From positions 62,001-126,000 of the forward strand of contig JANQKV010000026.1 of the NCBI GenBank assembly GCA_028280945.1: a stretch of 64,000 nt of DNA, read 5' to 3'. Each line of letters begins with the position of its first letter. Within the stretch, counting starts at the first letter, position 1. This document shows, piece by piece, positions 16,695 to 25,937 of this stretch. Under the pieces are notes generated by a model, which did no database searches, was not told the origin of the DNA, and worked only from the letters and a program-made list of their open reading frames with translations. Position numbers and translations under genes: made by a program. This DNA is from Opitutaceae bacterium (lineage in GTDB: Bacteria; Verrucomicrobiota; Verrucomicrobiia; Opitutales; Opitutaceae).

Positions 16695-18284
16695 TCATTT
16701 GGATTGAGTCGCGGCCGACGGACCCTCTGCGGTTTCCCGATTGGGTCTGCCGTCGACCGAGATGAATTTTGGCGGGCCGATGACATGGTCGGGATTCGTG
16801 AAGTTACGGCGGGCGGTCATGTTGTTCGCCATGGTTTCCCAGGTTTCGGCCATGCGTTGCAGGCGTTCCGGTTCGGTGGCGGCAAGGTTGTGCACTTCCG
16901 TCCCATCGGTCGGTAGATGGTAGAGCTCCCAGGGACCGCCAAAATCCCGCAGGGCCTTCCAGTCACCGTCCATCAGTGCAGCGTGGTTTTTGAACTGGAA
17001 AAACATGGGCTCAGGACGAACCGGGGCGACACCGTCGGTAAGCAGTTGGGCGAAGTCGAGCCCGGGCAGTGCCTGTGTCGGCTGACCCGCAAAGTGGTTG
17101 GGATAAACGCCTCCGGCCAGCTTCACGAACGTGGGAAAAAGGTCGATGATGTTGAGCGCGTCGTCCCTAATCGAACCGGGTTCGGCGAGGGCTGCCGGCC
17201 AGCGCACAATCAGCGGCGAGGTTGAACCGCCGTGGCTGGCGTTGCGCTTGTAGTTTCGAAAAGGCGTGTTGGTGGCGTTGGCCCAAGCGACGCCGAGGTT
17301 CCAGCGGCTGCGCGCTTGGCCAAGCTTCCCGGCCCGGCTCCGGTCGTAGGGGCTGGCGCCATTGTCACTGTGGAAGAGGATCAGCGTGTTGTCAGCGATG
17401 CCCAGTTGGTCAAGCTGGTCGAGCAGCCGGCCCACGTTGCGGTCAACGATATCCATCATGGCCGCGTAGACAGCCATGCGGTGATCTTCGAATTCCTGCT
17501 GCTCCGGTGTGAGTGAGTCCCATGCGGGGACATTTGCCGGCCGGGCGGGGAGGGGCCAGTCCGGCTCGATGATGCCGAGTTCGATCTGGCGTTGGTAGCG
17601 CTGTTCTCGCAATCGGTCCCAGCCCACCAGGTAACGCCCGCGGTATTTCGCCACGTCCTCATCCGGGGCCTGCAAGGGCGAGTGCGGCGCGCTGTAACAC
17701 AGGTAAAGATAGAAGGGTTGGCTGGGGTTGTCCGTGTGGGTTTCGGTGATAAACGCCAGCGAGTGGTCCGTGATGGCGTTCGTGCCGTAGAAATCCCCGG
17801 AAGGGGTGAAAGGTGCATTGTCGAGTCGCCACGAATCGTTGCCGTGAAAGTAGTCCGTGGCGCCGCTGAGGTGGCCGAAGAAACGATCAAAACCCACCGA
17901 TGTCGGCTCCATGCCCGCGAGGTGCCACTTGCCGGTGGCCAGCGTGCGATAACCGGCGTCGCGCAGGACGTGGCCCAGGGTTGGCCAACCGGTCTTCTTC
18001 AAGGGCTGGGCATCGTCCCAATACAGTCCGCTTTGGATCATGTGGCGGGTGGGTTCGCATTTGGCCGCATTGTAAAAGTGGCGGAAGCGCCAGCCTTCCC
18101 GGGCCAGACGGTCGATATGCGGAGTCTCGATTTCGCCTCCAAAGCTGCCCACGTCCGAATAGCCCATGTCATCGAGCAGAATGTGAATGACGTTGGGCCG
18201 TGGTGCCGGAGGCTCCGCCTCGGCGCCGGCGAGACCACTGATCAAAAACATCGTTAGCGATCCGAACAGGCGGGGTGGGGTCAT
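16695..18284 (-). CDS. Secreted sulfatase 4 (S1 family, CEPTR motif)
   Basis: A 529-residue sulfatase. The signal peptide covers about residues 1-23 (MTPPRLFGSLTMFLISGLAG). NVIHILLDDMGYSD contains the Asp pair, and the maturation motif is C-E-P-T-R at Cys76. GKWHLAG and LFHSDNGASPYDRS follow. This arrangement is that of bacterial arylsulfatase-like enzymes acting on sulfated glycans. It diverges from sulfatase 5 across about 100 nt, and the N-termini of the two (MTPPRL and MTTPRF) look alike, although the rest differs. Downstream on the same strand lies the NCS1 permease. The substrate is not determinable from sequence. Confidence 0.93.
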   Translation of the reverse strand: MTPPRLFGSLTMFLISGLAGAEAEPPAPRPNVIHILLDDMGYSDVGSFGGEIETPHIDRLAREGWRFRHFYNAAKCEPTRHMIQSGLYWDDAQPLKKTGWPTLGHVLRDAGYRTLATGKWHLAGMEPTSVGFDRFFGHLSGATDYFHGNDSWRLDNAPFTPSGDFYGTNAITDHSLAFITETHTDNPSQPFYLYLCYSAPHSPLQAPDEDVAKYRGRYLVGWDRLREQRYQRQIELGIIEPDWPLPARPANVPAWDSLTPEQQEFEDHRMAVYAAMMDIVDRNVGRLLDQLDQLGIADNTLILFHSDNGASPYDRSRAGKLGQARSRWNLGVAWANATNTPFRNYKRNASHGGSTSPLIVRWPAALAEPGSIRDDALNIIDLFPTFVKLAGGVYPNHFAGQPTQALPGLDFAQLLTDGVAPVRPEPMFFQFKNHAALMDGDWKALRDFGGPWELYHLPTDGTEVHNLAATEPERLQRMAETWETMANNMTARRNFTNPDHVIGPPKFISVDGRPNRETAEGPSAATQSK

Positions 18285-18389
18285 GGGTCAAGGAAATGGC
18301 GAAACCCAAAAATTGGATCAACGGCCATTGCTTGTATGCGTTCGCTTAATGTTGGACTTTCGAATCGGTTCGAACAGGTGATGGGGATC

Positions 18390-19949
18390 ATGACTACCCC
18401 ACGGTTTGCGGCTTGGCTGATCGCGCTGGGTTTGGCGTGCACTTTGCCATCGGCCACCGCTGACAAGAACATCATTTTTATCCTGGCCGACGATTTGGGC
18501 TGGGCGGACACGACACTTTACGGCCACACCGAACTCTACGAGACACCCCATCTGGAGAGGCTCGCCAGCCGGGGCATGACCTTCAGTCGGGCCTATTCCA
18601 ACAGCCCCTTGTGCTCACCCACTCGGGCCAGCGTGCTGACTGGACAAACTCCATTTCGCCATGGATCGACCGCGCCTCAGCACCACACCAAGGAGGAGCG
18701 ACTGGTTGCGAAAGTGGACCTGCGGGCAGCCCCAGGTGACAAGGCGCTGCAGGTCAGGTCGGTCAATCGGCTCGACTCTTCCTGGCCAACCTTGGGCAAG
18801 CAACTCCAGGCCGCTGGTTGGGCAACCGGGCACTTCGGTAAATGGCACTTGGGCCCCGAGCCATTCAGTCCGTTGCAACACGGATTTGATGTCGATATTC
18901 CGCATTGGCACGGCCCCGGCCCTGCCGGATGGTTCGTCGCACCATGGTCTTACGCAGATTTTGAGCCGAACTTGCCGAACGAGCATATCGAGGACCGGAT
19001 GGCCGATGAGGCGGTGGCGTGGATGGGGAAGCAGGTTGCAGCAGGGCGGCCGTTCTACCTGAACTTCTGGCAATTTTCGGTGCACGCGCCCTTCGATGCG
19101 AAACGCAGTTTGATCGACCACTATCGGGTGCGCGTCGACCTGAATCAAAAACAGCGTTCCCCCACCTATGCGGCCATGGTGCACACGCTCGACGCGGCGG
19201 TAGGCCGGCTGCTGGATTTTGTGGATGCGGCCGGCATTGCTGACGAGACCGTGATCATCTTCGTCTCCGACAACGGCGGCAATACCTACAACGGCATCCG
19301 CGAGACCACGCTGGACGGCCACGAGTATCTCACCCCGGCTACGAGCAACCATCCTTTGCGCGGCAGCAAGGCCACCATCTGGGAAGGCGGCATCCGCGTG
19401 CCCTGTGTGGTGGTGTGGCCGGGATTAACCGCGCCGCACTCACGGAGCAGTGAGATGATCCAGACCTCGGATTTTTACCCTACTTTGCACGCCAATCTCG
19501 GGGTTGAGATGCCCGCCGACCATGCGGTCGACGGCATCGACATTGCTGCGGCCTTGCGGGGCGAGGAGCTGCCCGATCGCCCGTTGTTCACGTATTTCCC
19601 GCACTTTCCCAAGATTGACGACTGGTTGCCGCCTTCGGCGGCCGTGCATCATGAGAACTGGAAATTGATTCGGTTGTTTCACCAGGGCGAAGAGGGCGCC
19701 CACCAGGATTTGCTTTTCGATTTGGCCACCGACATCTGGGAGCAGCGGAACGTGGCGGCGCAACACCCGGAGACCGCCGCCCGCCTGGCGGGCTGGTTGG
19801 AAGACTACATTCTGGAGAGCAGTCCCGTGCTGCCGCAGCCAAATCCGGAATTTGATTCCGCGGCTTACCGGCCGGAGATGATCGGAGTGCAGCCCCGGGG
19901 CATCAAAATCGGCCGGCAATGGCGGGATCGGCCAGACTTGCTTGAGTAA
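18390..19949 (+). CDS. Secreted sulfatase 5 (S1 family, CSPTR motif)
   Basis: A 519-residue sulfatase starting at MTTPRFAAWLIALGLA; an ATG 9 nt earlier (MGIM) is an alternative, and the longer frame to 18336 is unlikely. The signal peptide ends near SATA. NIIFILADDLGWAD and PLCSPTRASVLTG place the formylglycine Cys at about residue 75. GKWHLGPE and FVSDNGGNTYNG follow. It should release sulfate from a secreted glycan substrate. The last 60 residues, rich in Pro and Arg, are typical of the C-terminal subdomain. It diverges from sulfatase 4 and lies 430 nt before a TonB-dependent receptor on the same strand. Confidence 0.93.
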   Translation: MTTPRFAAWLIALGLACTLPSATADKNIIFILADDLGWADTTLYGHTELYETPHLERLASRGMTFSRAYSNSPLCSPTRASVLTGQTPFRHGSTAPQHHTKEERLVAKVDLRAAPGDKALQVRSVNRLDSSWPTLGKQLQAAGWATGHFGKWHLGPEPFSPLQHGFDVDIPHWHGPGPAGWFVAPWSYADFEPNLPNEHIEDRMADEAVAWMGKQVAAGRPFYLNFWQFSVHAPFDAKRSLIDHYRVRVDLNQKQRSPTYAAMVHTLDAAVGRLLDFVDAAGIADETVIIFVSDNGGNTYNGIRETTLDGHEYLTPATSNHPLRGSKATIWEGGIRVPCVVVWPGLTAPHSRSSEMIQTSDFYPTLHANLGVEMPADHAVDGIDIAAALRGEELPDRPLFTYFPHFPKIDDWLPPSAAVHHENWKLIRLFHQGEEGAHQDLLFDLATDIWEQRNVAAQHPETAARLAGWLEDYILESSPVLPQPNPEFDSAAYRPEMIGVQPRGIKIGRQWRDRPDLLE

Positions 19950-20380
19950 CTAAAAATTGGATACGCTGCCCTTCGGGCCGGGGCCTGCTGCCGATGCAAT
20001 AGTTGGTTGCGATGACCCGCCGGAATGGGCGGTTGCTGGTGTCGGCGGGGGAGGTCAGCGCGGCATTTCCAGAGGTGAAACCGCGTTCGTGGCTTTGCGA
20101 CAACTCGATGTGGGTTTGGGTAAAGTTTGTTTCCTCAAAACCTGTATAAAAAAGGCCAGTCTGTGCATTCAAATCACGATGCAGATTTTCTATGATGGGA
20201 ACGCGATCAGTTAACTCAAACGAGTCCCCTACGCTCTTTTGAACGACGACCCCAAACACCCCTAGACCCCAACCATACCCTGCTGCTCCCGCCGATCCCC
20301 TGGCCCTTCCCGGAACGGGAACCGGTGTTCGGTTCAGGCGCGAGCAGTTGCCTACCTACACCCTACCAGAAAGGAAAACC
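19950..20380. other. Non-coding stretch between sulfatase 5 and a TonB-dependent receptor
   Basis: No convincing gene is seen on either strand. The part before about 20215 has a short open frame each way without recognisable protein character. TATAAA at about 20145-20150 could be a -10 element for the receptor, giving a leader of more than 200 nt, but no matching -35 is convincing. The stretch nearest the receptor is C-rich with a purine-rich AGAAAGGAAAA ribosome-binding stretch just before the ATG at 20381. Confidence 0.4.
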
Positions 20381-23347
20381 ATGACTTGGAATCCCTCGAA
20401 ATCCAAGCGTTCGGTGCCAGCCCTTGCCACCGTTCTATGTCTGTCCCTTGGGATGACATCATCGTATGTTTCGGCTCAGACGGTCGACTCGACCGACGCC
20501 GAAGATCAACCCGAGTACATCCTGGATGAGTTCGTCGTAACGGACTTTCGCATGTCGCTGCTGAGTGCCCAGGAGCAAAAGCGCGACTCCAATTCCATTA
20601 TCGATGCGATCACCGCGGAGGATCTTGGTGAATACACCGATCAGAATCTGGCCGAGTCCCTGCAACGCGTTCCCGGCGTGCAAATCAGTCGCAGCGAGAA
20701 TGGCGAAGGCCAGTGGATCTCCATTCGCGGCATGGGACCGCAGTTCAACGTGACCTCCATCAACAATCGCGGAGTCCGCGGTGGTTCCGGTGGTGACGGA
20801 GGAACGGGCAATCGGGCCGCCTACGGCCTCGACAACGTTGCGCCGGAAATGGTCTCGGGTGTCACGGTTTTCAAGAGCAACACCGCCAATCTTGACGAAG
20901 GAGGCATCGGCGGGGTGGTCAATATCGAGACCCCTCGTCCGTTGGCGGTAAACAACCGGGGAGGCGAGTTCCGCGAGTTCACTCTCCGCGGCAGTGCGGA
21001 TTTCTCCTACGGCACCGAGGTGGAAGAGTTTGACCCCCGGCTTTCCGCTCTCGCGGTGTGGACGCCCAACGAGCGGTTTGGCATCCTGGCTTCCGTGGCT
21101 TACAGCGACCGCACCACGCTCACCCAGGTGGCCCGGTTGATCCAAACCGATTCCAATGACACCATCGCAGGGGTTGAAAACGTCCTGCGCCCGGGCGCCA
21201 ACAGCCAGTTTCAGGTCAACGATGGCAATGTCGAAAAGCTGGGCTATGGCGTGACGGCTCAGTGGAAACCCAATGATGACCTCAACATCGTGCTGGATTA
21301 TCTGAACAACTCCAACGACACGATTCGTCAGCAAAACAACCTGCGCCATCAGATCCCCGGCAACGGCCAGGGCATCATCAACGCGGTGGTGCTGGAGACT
21401 CCCCAGTTTCCCAATATCGGTGGCATCCTTGAGTCCGCGGACATCTGGCGTGGTCTCAACACCCCTTACGCCACCAACGGCCGCACCGCAACCGGCGTCG
21501 GCACCCTCACCAGCTTCCTGCGCGATGACGAAGTTTATGGTGCCATCGCGGAATGGAATCCCAATCAGGGTGCCCTGACCTTCCGCGTGGATGTCAGTCA
21601 TAGTGAAAGCGAAATGGACCGCGACAACCGCATCCTGACATTCAATTATGACGATGTGCCGGACGGATTCTTCTGGCGGCGCGATTTCCACGGCATGCCG
21701 TTCCTGGATTTCCATGGAGACTCCTCCAACAATGGCGCGCCTTACCGGCCGGACGAGGCCACCCCCTTGCTCGGCAACATCGGCTTCAACGTCATCAACC
21801 TTGGCAACGAGGAGGACATCGCTTCGTTCGAAGCGGAATGGGCCGCCGAGTGGGGCGGTCAAGGGTTTCGCATCAACAATTTCCACACGGGTTACAAGTG
21901 GCGGGAGCGCACGATGGACGAGGTCTTCAACGTATTCCGCTTTAATGCCAATACGCGGCGCAACGTCGTGCTGGCGGAGAATGGCCTGACGGAGGCGGAC
22001 GTTCCCGCCTTCGAAACCTTCCAACGGGACTTTCCCTCTCCGTCGGGCGGGTTCCTCAGCGAGTTGAGCGGGATCACCACCCGTGCGTGGTTCTCTCCGG
22101 ACAATGATGCCGTCTACGATTTCTGGCAGCCTCTGCTGGACAACTCCTCCCTGCGGCCGGATCTGCCGGGTGGTTTCTTTGCCCGTAATCCGGAAGCCGG
22201 TGGCGGTGGCACCAATCGTTACCGCTTCGCCACGGAAGAAGTGAACGCTGCCTTCCTCATGGCCAACTTTTCCGGCCGTTTGGGCGACGTGACCTACCGG
22301 GGCAACATTGGTGCCCGTTGGGTGGATACCGCCGTGGCCAGCACGGGGTTTCGCAGCAACCCGCAGACCACGGGCAACATCGTGGATGGTCCCGAGGACT
22401 TCGTCTATGATTCGAACAACAACATCGTTACCTCGGGCACTGAAGCCACGACCGATGAGGGCAGCGACGATGACATCCTGCCGAGCTTCAACGTCGGTTT
22501 CACCTTCAACGACGACTGGGTGCTGCGTTTGGCCGCTTCCAAGGTGGTGACCCGGCCGCAACTCAGCTCGATCTCCGGCTCCTCGAGCCTCACCCCGACT
22601 TTCGAGTTCGGCACCGATACGGTGGACGGCGTGCGGATCAATTCACCGAATGCCAACCTGCCGCCTTTCGAGGCCGACCAGTGGGAAGCCATTCTGGAAT
22701 ACTACCCGGGTAACAAGGGCATGTTCTTTGCCGCCGGCTACTTCGAAAAGGACATCGGTTCCTTCAACTCCACCGTTACCTTCAATCCCGATTCGTGGAC
22801 GACTGGTGGGGTGACTTATGTCACCACCGACGATTTCCTCGTGGAAGTCTCGACCCCGACGAACAACGCCGATGGTGCGAAGATCACGGGTGCGGAATTG
22901 CAGGTGCACATTCCGTTCAACCACTTCGCCGACGGTTGGATCGGCAACTTCGGTTTCCAAGGTTCGTATACCCGGTTGTTCGACAACGAGACCAGCACGC
23001 TGGACCCGATCACCGGGGCCAACCTGCCGCTCGTGGGCGCTGCCGAGGACAACTACTCCGCGACGTTGTATTACGCATCGGGCAAGTTCTCCTGGCGCAC
23101 GTCCTACACCTTCCGTGGTCGAAACCTGGTTGCCTCCAACACGTTTGGTGGTGCCTTGTTCGACGAGGATTTTCGCGCTTGGGATATGAACTTCAACTAC
23201 CGGTTCACGGACAAAATCTCCCTGCGCCTGCAGCTCAGCAACCTGCTCGAAGAGCCCAAACGCCAGACCTTTGCCGATGGCCTGTTCCCCTACAGCTATG
23301 CGCAGAACGGTCGCAGCGTGATCCTGGGTGTAAGGTATCGACTGTGA
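20381..23347 (+). CDS. TonB-dependent outer-membrane receptor
   Basis: A 988-residue receptor starting at MTWNPSKSK, preceded by AAAGGAAAA. The signal peptide ends near SYVSAQ. A TonB-box-like stretch, DEFVVTD, comes before the plug domain (IIDAITAEDLGEYTDQNLAE, then LQRVPGVQISR and IRGMGPQF). The remaining 780 or so residues form the beta-barrel with many aromatic-rich strands, ending VILGVRYRL. It resembles the large carbohydrate-type receptors of TonB-Xanth-Caul kind. Given the neighbouring sulfatases, uptake of sulfated or desulfated oligosaccharides across the outer membrane is likely but inferred. A strong terminator follows. Confidence 0.94.
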   Translation: MTWNPSKSKRSVPALATVLCLSLGMTSSYVSAQTVDSTDAEDQPEYILDEFVVTDFRMSLLSAQEQKRDSNSIIDAITAEDLGEYTDQNLAESLQRVPGVQISRSENGEGQWISIRGMGPQFNVTSINNRGVRGGSGGDGGTGNRAAYGLDNVAPEMVSGVTVFKSNTANLDEGGIGGVVNIETPRPLAVNNRGGEFREFTLRGSADFSYGTEVEEFDPRLSALAVWTPNERFGILASVAYSDRTTLTQVARLIQTDSNDTIAGVENVLRPGANSQFQVNDGNVEKLGYGVTAQWKPNDDLNIVLDYLNNSNDTIRQQNNLRHQIPGNGQGIINAVVLETPQFPNIGGILESADIWRGLNTPYATNGRTATGVGTLTSFLRDDEVYGAIAEWNPNQGALTFRVDVSHSESEMDRDNRILTFNYDDVPDGFFWRRDFHGMPFLDFHGDSSNNGAPYRPDEATPLLGNIGFNVINLGNEEDIASFEAEWAAEWGGQGFRINNFHTGYKWRERTMDEVFNVFRFNANTRRNVVLAENGLTEADVPAFETFQRDFPSPSGGFLSELSGITTRAWFSPDNDAVYDFWQPLLDNSSLRPDLPGGFFARNPEAGGGGTNRYRFATEEVNAAFLMANFSGRLGDVTYRGNIGARWVDTAVASTGFRSNPQTTGNIVDGPEDFVYDSNNNIVTSGTEATTDEGSDDDILPSFNVGFTFNDDWVLRLAASKVVTRPQLSSISGSSSLTPTFEFGTDTVDGVRINSPNANLPPFEADQWEAILEYYPGNKGMFFAAGYFEKDIGSFNSTVTFNPDSWTTGGVTYVTTDDFLVEVSTPTNNADGAKITGAELQVHIPFNHFADGWIGNFGFQGSYTRLFDNETSTLDPITGANLPLVGAAEDNYSATLYYASGKFSWRTSYTFRGRNLVASNTFGGALFDEDFRAWDMNFNYRFTDKISLRLQLSNLLEEPKRQTFADGLFPYSYAQNGRSVILGVRYRL

Positions 23348-23424
23348 TCTGAGTTGCCCCGGGGGTCGGCCATCGGCTGATCCCCGGGACAAAGCGCCTG
23401 CACCCGGTTTGGATTAAATGTCAG

Positions 23425-23451
23425 CGCCCCGCCTGAAGCGGGGCGTTTTTT
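23425..23451 (+). terminator. Intrinsic terminator after TonB-dependent receptor
   Basis: CGCCCCGC at 23425-23432 and GCGGGGCG at 23438-23445 form a perfect 8-bp GC stem with loop CTGAA, followed by six T. It ends the rightward receptor transcript just before the convergent sulfatase 6. Confidence 0.93.
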
Positions 23452-23483
23452 CTGGGACGACGGTCGAAGTGCGGTGGAGGGCT

Positions 23484-25925
23484 TCAGAGATCGGCCGATT
23501 CTCGTTCGGCATCGACCTCCGTTTCCCAGGCAGCAAGGCGAGTGGAGAGATCACGCACGATTTCGGGGTAGTCCGCTGCCAGGTCGATTTTCTCCGTGGG
23601 GTCGCTGTCCAGGTTAAACAGCCGACCATCCTGATGAAGTTTCCAATCGCCGTGGCGGATGGCCTTGAACTGGCGCCAACGAAAATAGAGGTCGCGCTCG
23701 GGCAGACTGGCTTCCGGGTTCTCCAGCCGGGGCAAGAGGTTGATTCCGTCGAGCGGTCGATTGGGGTGGGTGCCGATGATACCTGCCATCGTGGCGGCGA
23801 TGTCCAACGAAATCACCGGATCATCGATTCTTTGCCCGGCCGGAATCCGCCCAGGCCAGGCGGCGATGAAGGGCACGCGGATGCCGCCCTCCAGCAAGGT
23901 GCCCTTGCGGCCGGAGAAGGGGTCGTTGAGCGAGCCATTCCACGGTCCACCCAGCGGCGCCCCGTTGTCGCTCATGAAAAAGATGAGCGTGTTGTCGGTG
24001 ATGCCGTAGCGATCGAGCTCGGCGCGGATCCGGCCCACGCCATCGTCCATCGCGGCGATCATGGCCAGCGCGAGACGGCGTTTCTCGGGGAGCGATTCCG
24101 AAAAGCGCTCCAGGTAGTGGTCCGGTGCTTCGAGCGGCACGTGGGGCGCAAAATAGGCCACGTAGGCGAGGAAGGGTTTATCGTGATGCCGCCGGATGAA
24201 TTTGATCGTGGCGTCGGTTTGAGCATCGGTGCGGTAGCCCCGAAGCTGACGGATGCGATTGTCTTCCAGCATGGGCTGACCGGCGAGGTCGTGGCTGACG
24301 AGGTAGTGCCGGAATCCGTCGCGAGCGGGTGAGAACATTTGGTAATACTCATCGAAGCCGCGACCGGCCGGCAGGTAAGGCGCGTCGATGCTCTCGCTGG
24401 GCAACTCCTCCAGATGCCACTTGCCGGCCATGAAAGTAACGTATCCGGCGGTGCGGAGCAGGTCGCCGAAGGTCTGCTCGGCGAGTGTGAGGGGACGCTT
24501 GAGATTGTCGACCAGACCGAACCGCTGTTGGTAACGGCCGGTTACGAGTCCTGCCCGCGATGGAGTGCACTGCGGAGCAGTGATGTAAGCATTGGTTAAG
24601 AGCGCTCCGTCGCGGGCGAGCTGGTCGAGGTGCGGAGTCAGCACGTCGTCCTTCACACCGTGGATTCCCAGGTCGGCCCAGCCTTGGTCGTCGGTGAACA
24701 CCAGCACGATGTTGGGGGTTTCGCCGGTGTGAGTGGGTGGTGTGACTGTGATGGTGGTGCGGGCTTCGTGAAAACGCAGCGAATGGTCGGTAACCCGGGC
24801 GAGCAGGGAGTGCCGACCGGGGCGCAGGTGCGGCAGATTAACGGTGGCCGGCAGCTCGGCTGTGGTTACCACAACCCGACCGTTGATGAGGATGTCGGCG
24901 CGGTGGTGCGGCTGGCTGTCCGCCCAACCAACAGTCGCCTGCAAGGCAGTGCCGGGGGAAACGGTGCTTGCCGGGAACCGTTCGATGGTGATTCCGCCCT
25001 CTGTCGGTGATGCGGGATCGAGGGAAACGGCGGTGCCGACAAGTTCGGAGGCGGCGGCAACGAAGTCGGCGACGTCGCGGTGTTCCAGCAACCACCGTGT
25101 CAGTCCCATCAGGGTGTTGGGATAGTTGTCGCCGCTGCCTTCGGGAATCCACGGCAGTCCCTTCAGATCGAGCCGGTAGCCGGAAGGGACGAGCACCAGG
25201 TGGTCGCTTTGCAGATCGACGCCCTGGCGCCGCATCTCCACCAGCAGGGCCACGAATTCCTGGATGAACTCGTCGTTGCGCAGGTTGCGCCGGATCGGCG
25301 GAGTGAGCAGGAAAATGTCGACCTCGTTGGCGATGGCCCAACGGGTGGCAGCGATCACGTCGTCATAGCGGGCCCGCAGGGAGGGAATGCCAAACTCATA
25401 GGCCAGCCGTCCCACTTCCCGCGCGTAGGCTCGCGCTGCCGGCGGCATGGCCTGGGTGGTTTCGAACTGCCGAATCAGGGGCAGTAGTTCGTATCCATCA
25501 CCCAGATACTGGTGCACCAAGTCGGCGTCCTCCGGCGTGATCATCGCGCCGCCGCCCCACGGCGAAGGTCCGGCGTGGACGTGTTCGCGGTAAGGCATCA
25601 GATGCGTGATATGCCCTCCCGCGGCCTTGACCTTGGGCAGACGGATCTCCCGGCGAATGAATCCCCCGAACTCACCCTCGATCAACAGTGGCCGACCGGC
25701 CAAGTGACCATAGACTTGGCGCAGCACATCGGGCGATGTCTTGCCCACCATGTGGTTGCCGCCCCCGAACACCCCATCGGCATTTTCAGCCACGTAGGCC
25801 CAGGTCGATTTGTCGGCCAGCAGCTGCGGCTGGGCATTGATGTTCACCCAGACTTGGTAGGCAGGCAGGGGCGCATGCAGCGCGACGCTGACCATTACGG
25901 CGAGGGAGAGGGCGCGGCGATTCAT
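23484..25925 (-). CDS. Sulfatase 6 fused to an unassigned N-terminal domain
   Basis: An 813-residue secreted fusion. After a signal peptide (to about residue 22), residues 25-300 form a domain I cannot assign: VWVNINAQPQLLADKSTWAYV, with GEFGGFIRREI, and HITHLMPYREHVHAGPSPWG suggest an alpha/beta fold, possibly a TIM barrel. Residues of about 305-395 look like an Ig-like beta-sandwich. A complete sulfatase begins near residue 403 (NIVLVFTDDQGWADLG) with maturation motif CTPSR at Cys453, GKWHLEE and FFMSDNGAP. The upstream sulfatase 7 stop is 12 nt away, so the two are one operon. The N-terminal half could bind or cleave the same glycan; that is inference. Confidence 0.88.
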   Translation of the reverse strand: MNRRALSLAVMVSVALHAPLPAYQVWVNINAQPQLLADKSTWAYVAENADGVFGGGNHMVGKTSPDVLRQVYGHLAGRPLLIEGEFGGFIRREIRLPKVKAAGGHITHLMPYREHVHAGPSPWGGGAMITPEDADLVHQYLGDGYELLPLIRQFETTQAMPPAARAYAREVGRLAYEFGIPSLRARYDDVIAATRWAIANEVDIFLLTPPIRRNLRNDEFIQEFVALLVEMRRQGVDLQSDHLVLVPSGYRLDLKGLPWIPEGSGDNYPNTLMGLTRWLLEHRDVADFVAAASELVGTAVSLDPASPTEGGITIERFPASTVSPGTALQATVGWADSQPHHRADILINGRVVVTTAELPATVNLPHLRPGRHSLLARVTDHSLRFHEARTTITVTPPTHTGETPNIVLVFTDDQGWADLGIHGVKDDVLTPHLDQLARDGALLTNAYITAPQCTPSRAGLVTGRYQQRFGLVDNLKRPLTLAEQTFGDLLRTAGYVTFMAGKWHLEELPSESIDAPYLPAGRGFDEYYQMFSPARDGFRHYLVSHDLAGQPMLEDNRIRQLRGYRTDAQTDATIKFIRRHHDKPFLAYVAYFAPHVPLEAPDHYLERFSESLPEKRRLALAMIAAMDDGVGRIRAELDRYGITDNTLIFFMSDNGAPLGGPWNGSLNDPFSGRKGTLLEGGIRVPFIAAWPGRIPAGQRIDDPVISLDIAATMAGIIGTHPNRPLDGINLLPRLENPEASLPERDLYFRWRQFKAIRHGDWKLHQDGRLFNLDSDPTEKIDLAADYPEIVRDLSTRLAAWETEVDAERESADL

Positions 25926-25937
25926 GGTGCGATCCGG

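Noticed and set aside
19903..20259. Minus-strand open frame of 118 codons overlapping the 3' end of sulfatase 5
   Set aside because: It overlaps an established gene by 47 nt, has no recognisable domain or ribosome-binding site, and lies in a stretch of mixed composition.
20459..22561. Long minus-strand frame of 700 codons opposite the TonB-dependent receptor
   Set aside because: It lies wholly antisense to a well-supported receptor gene, and its residues (His, Val, Gly, Arg) follow the codon pattern of the other strand.
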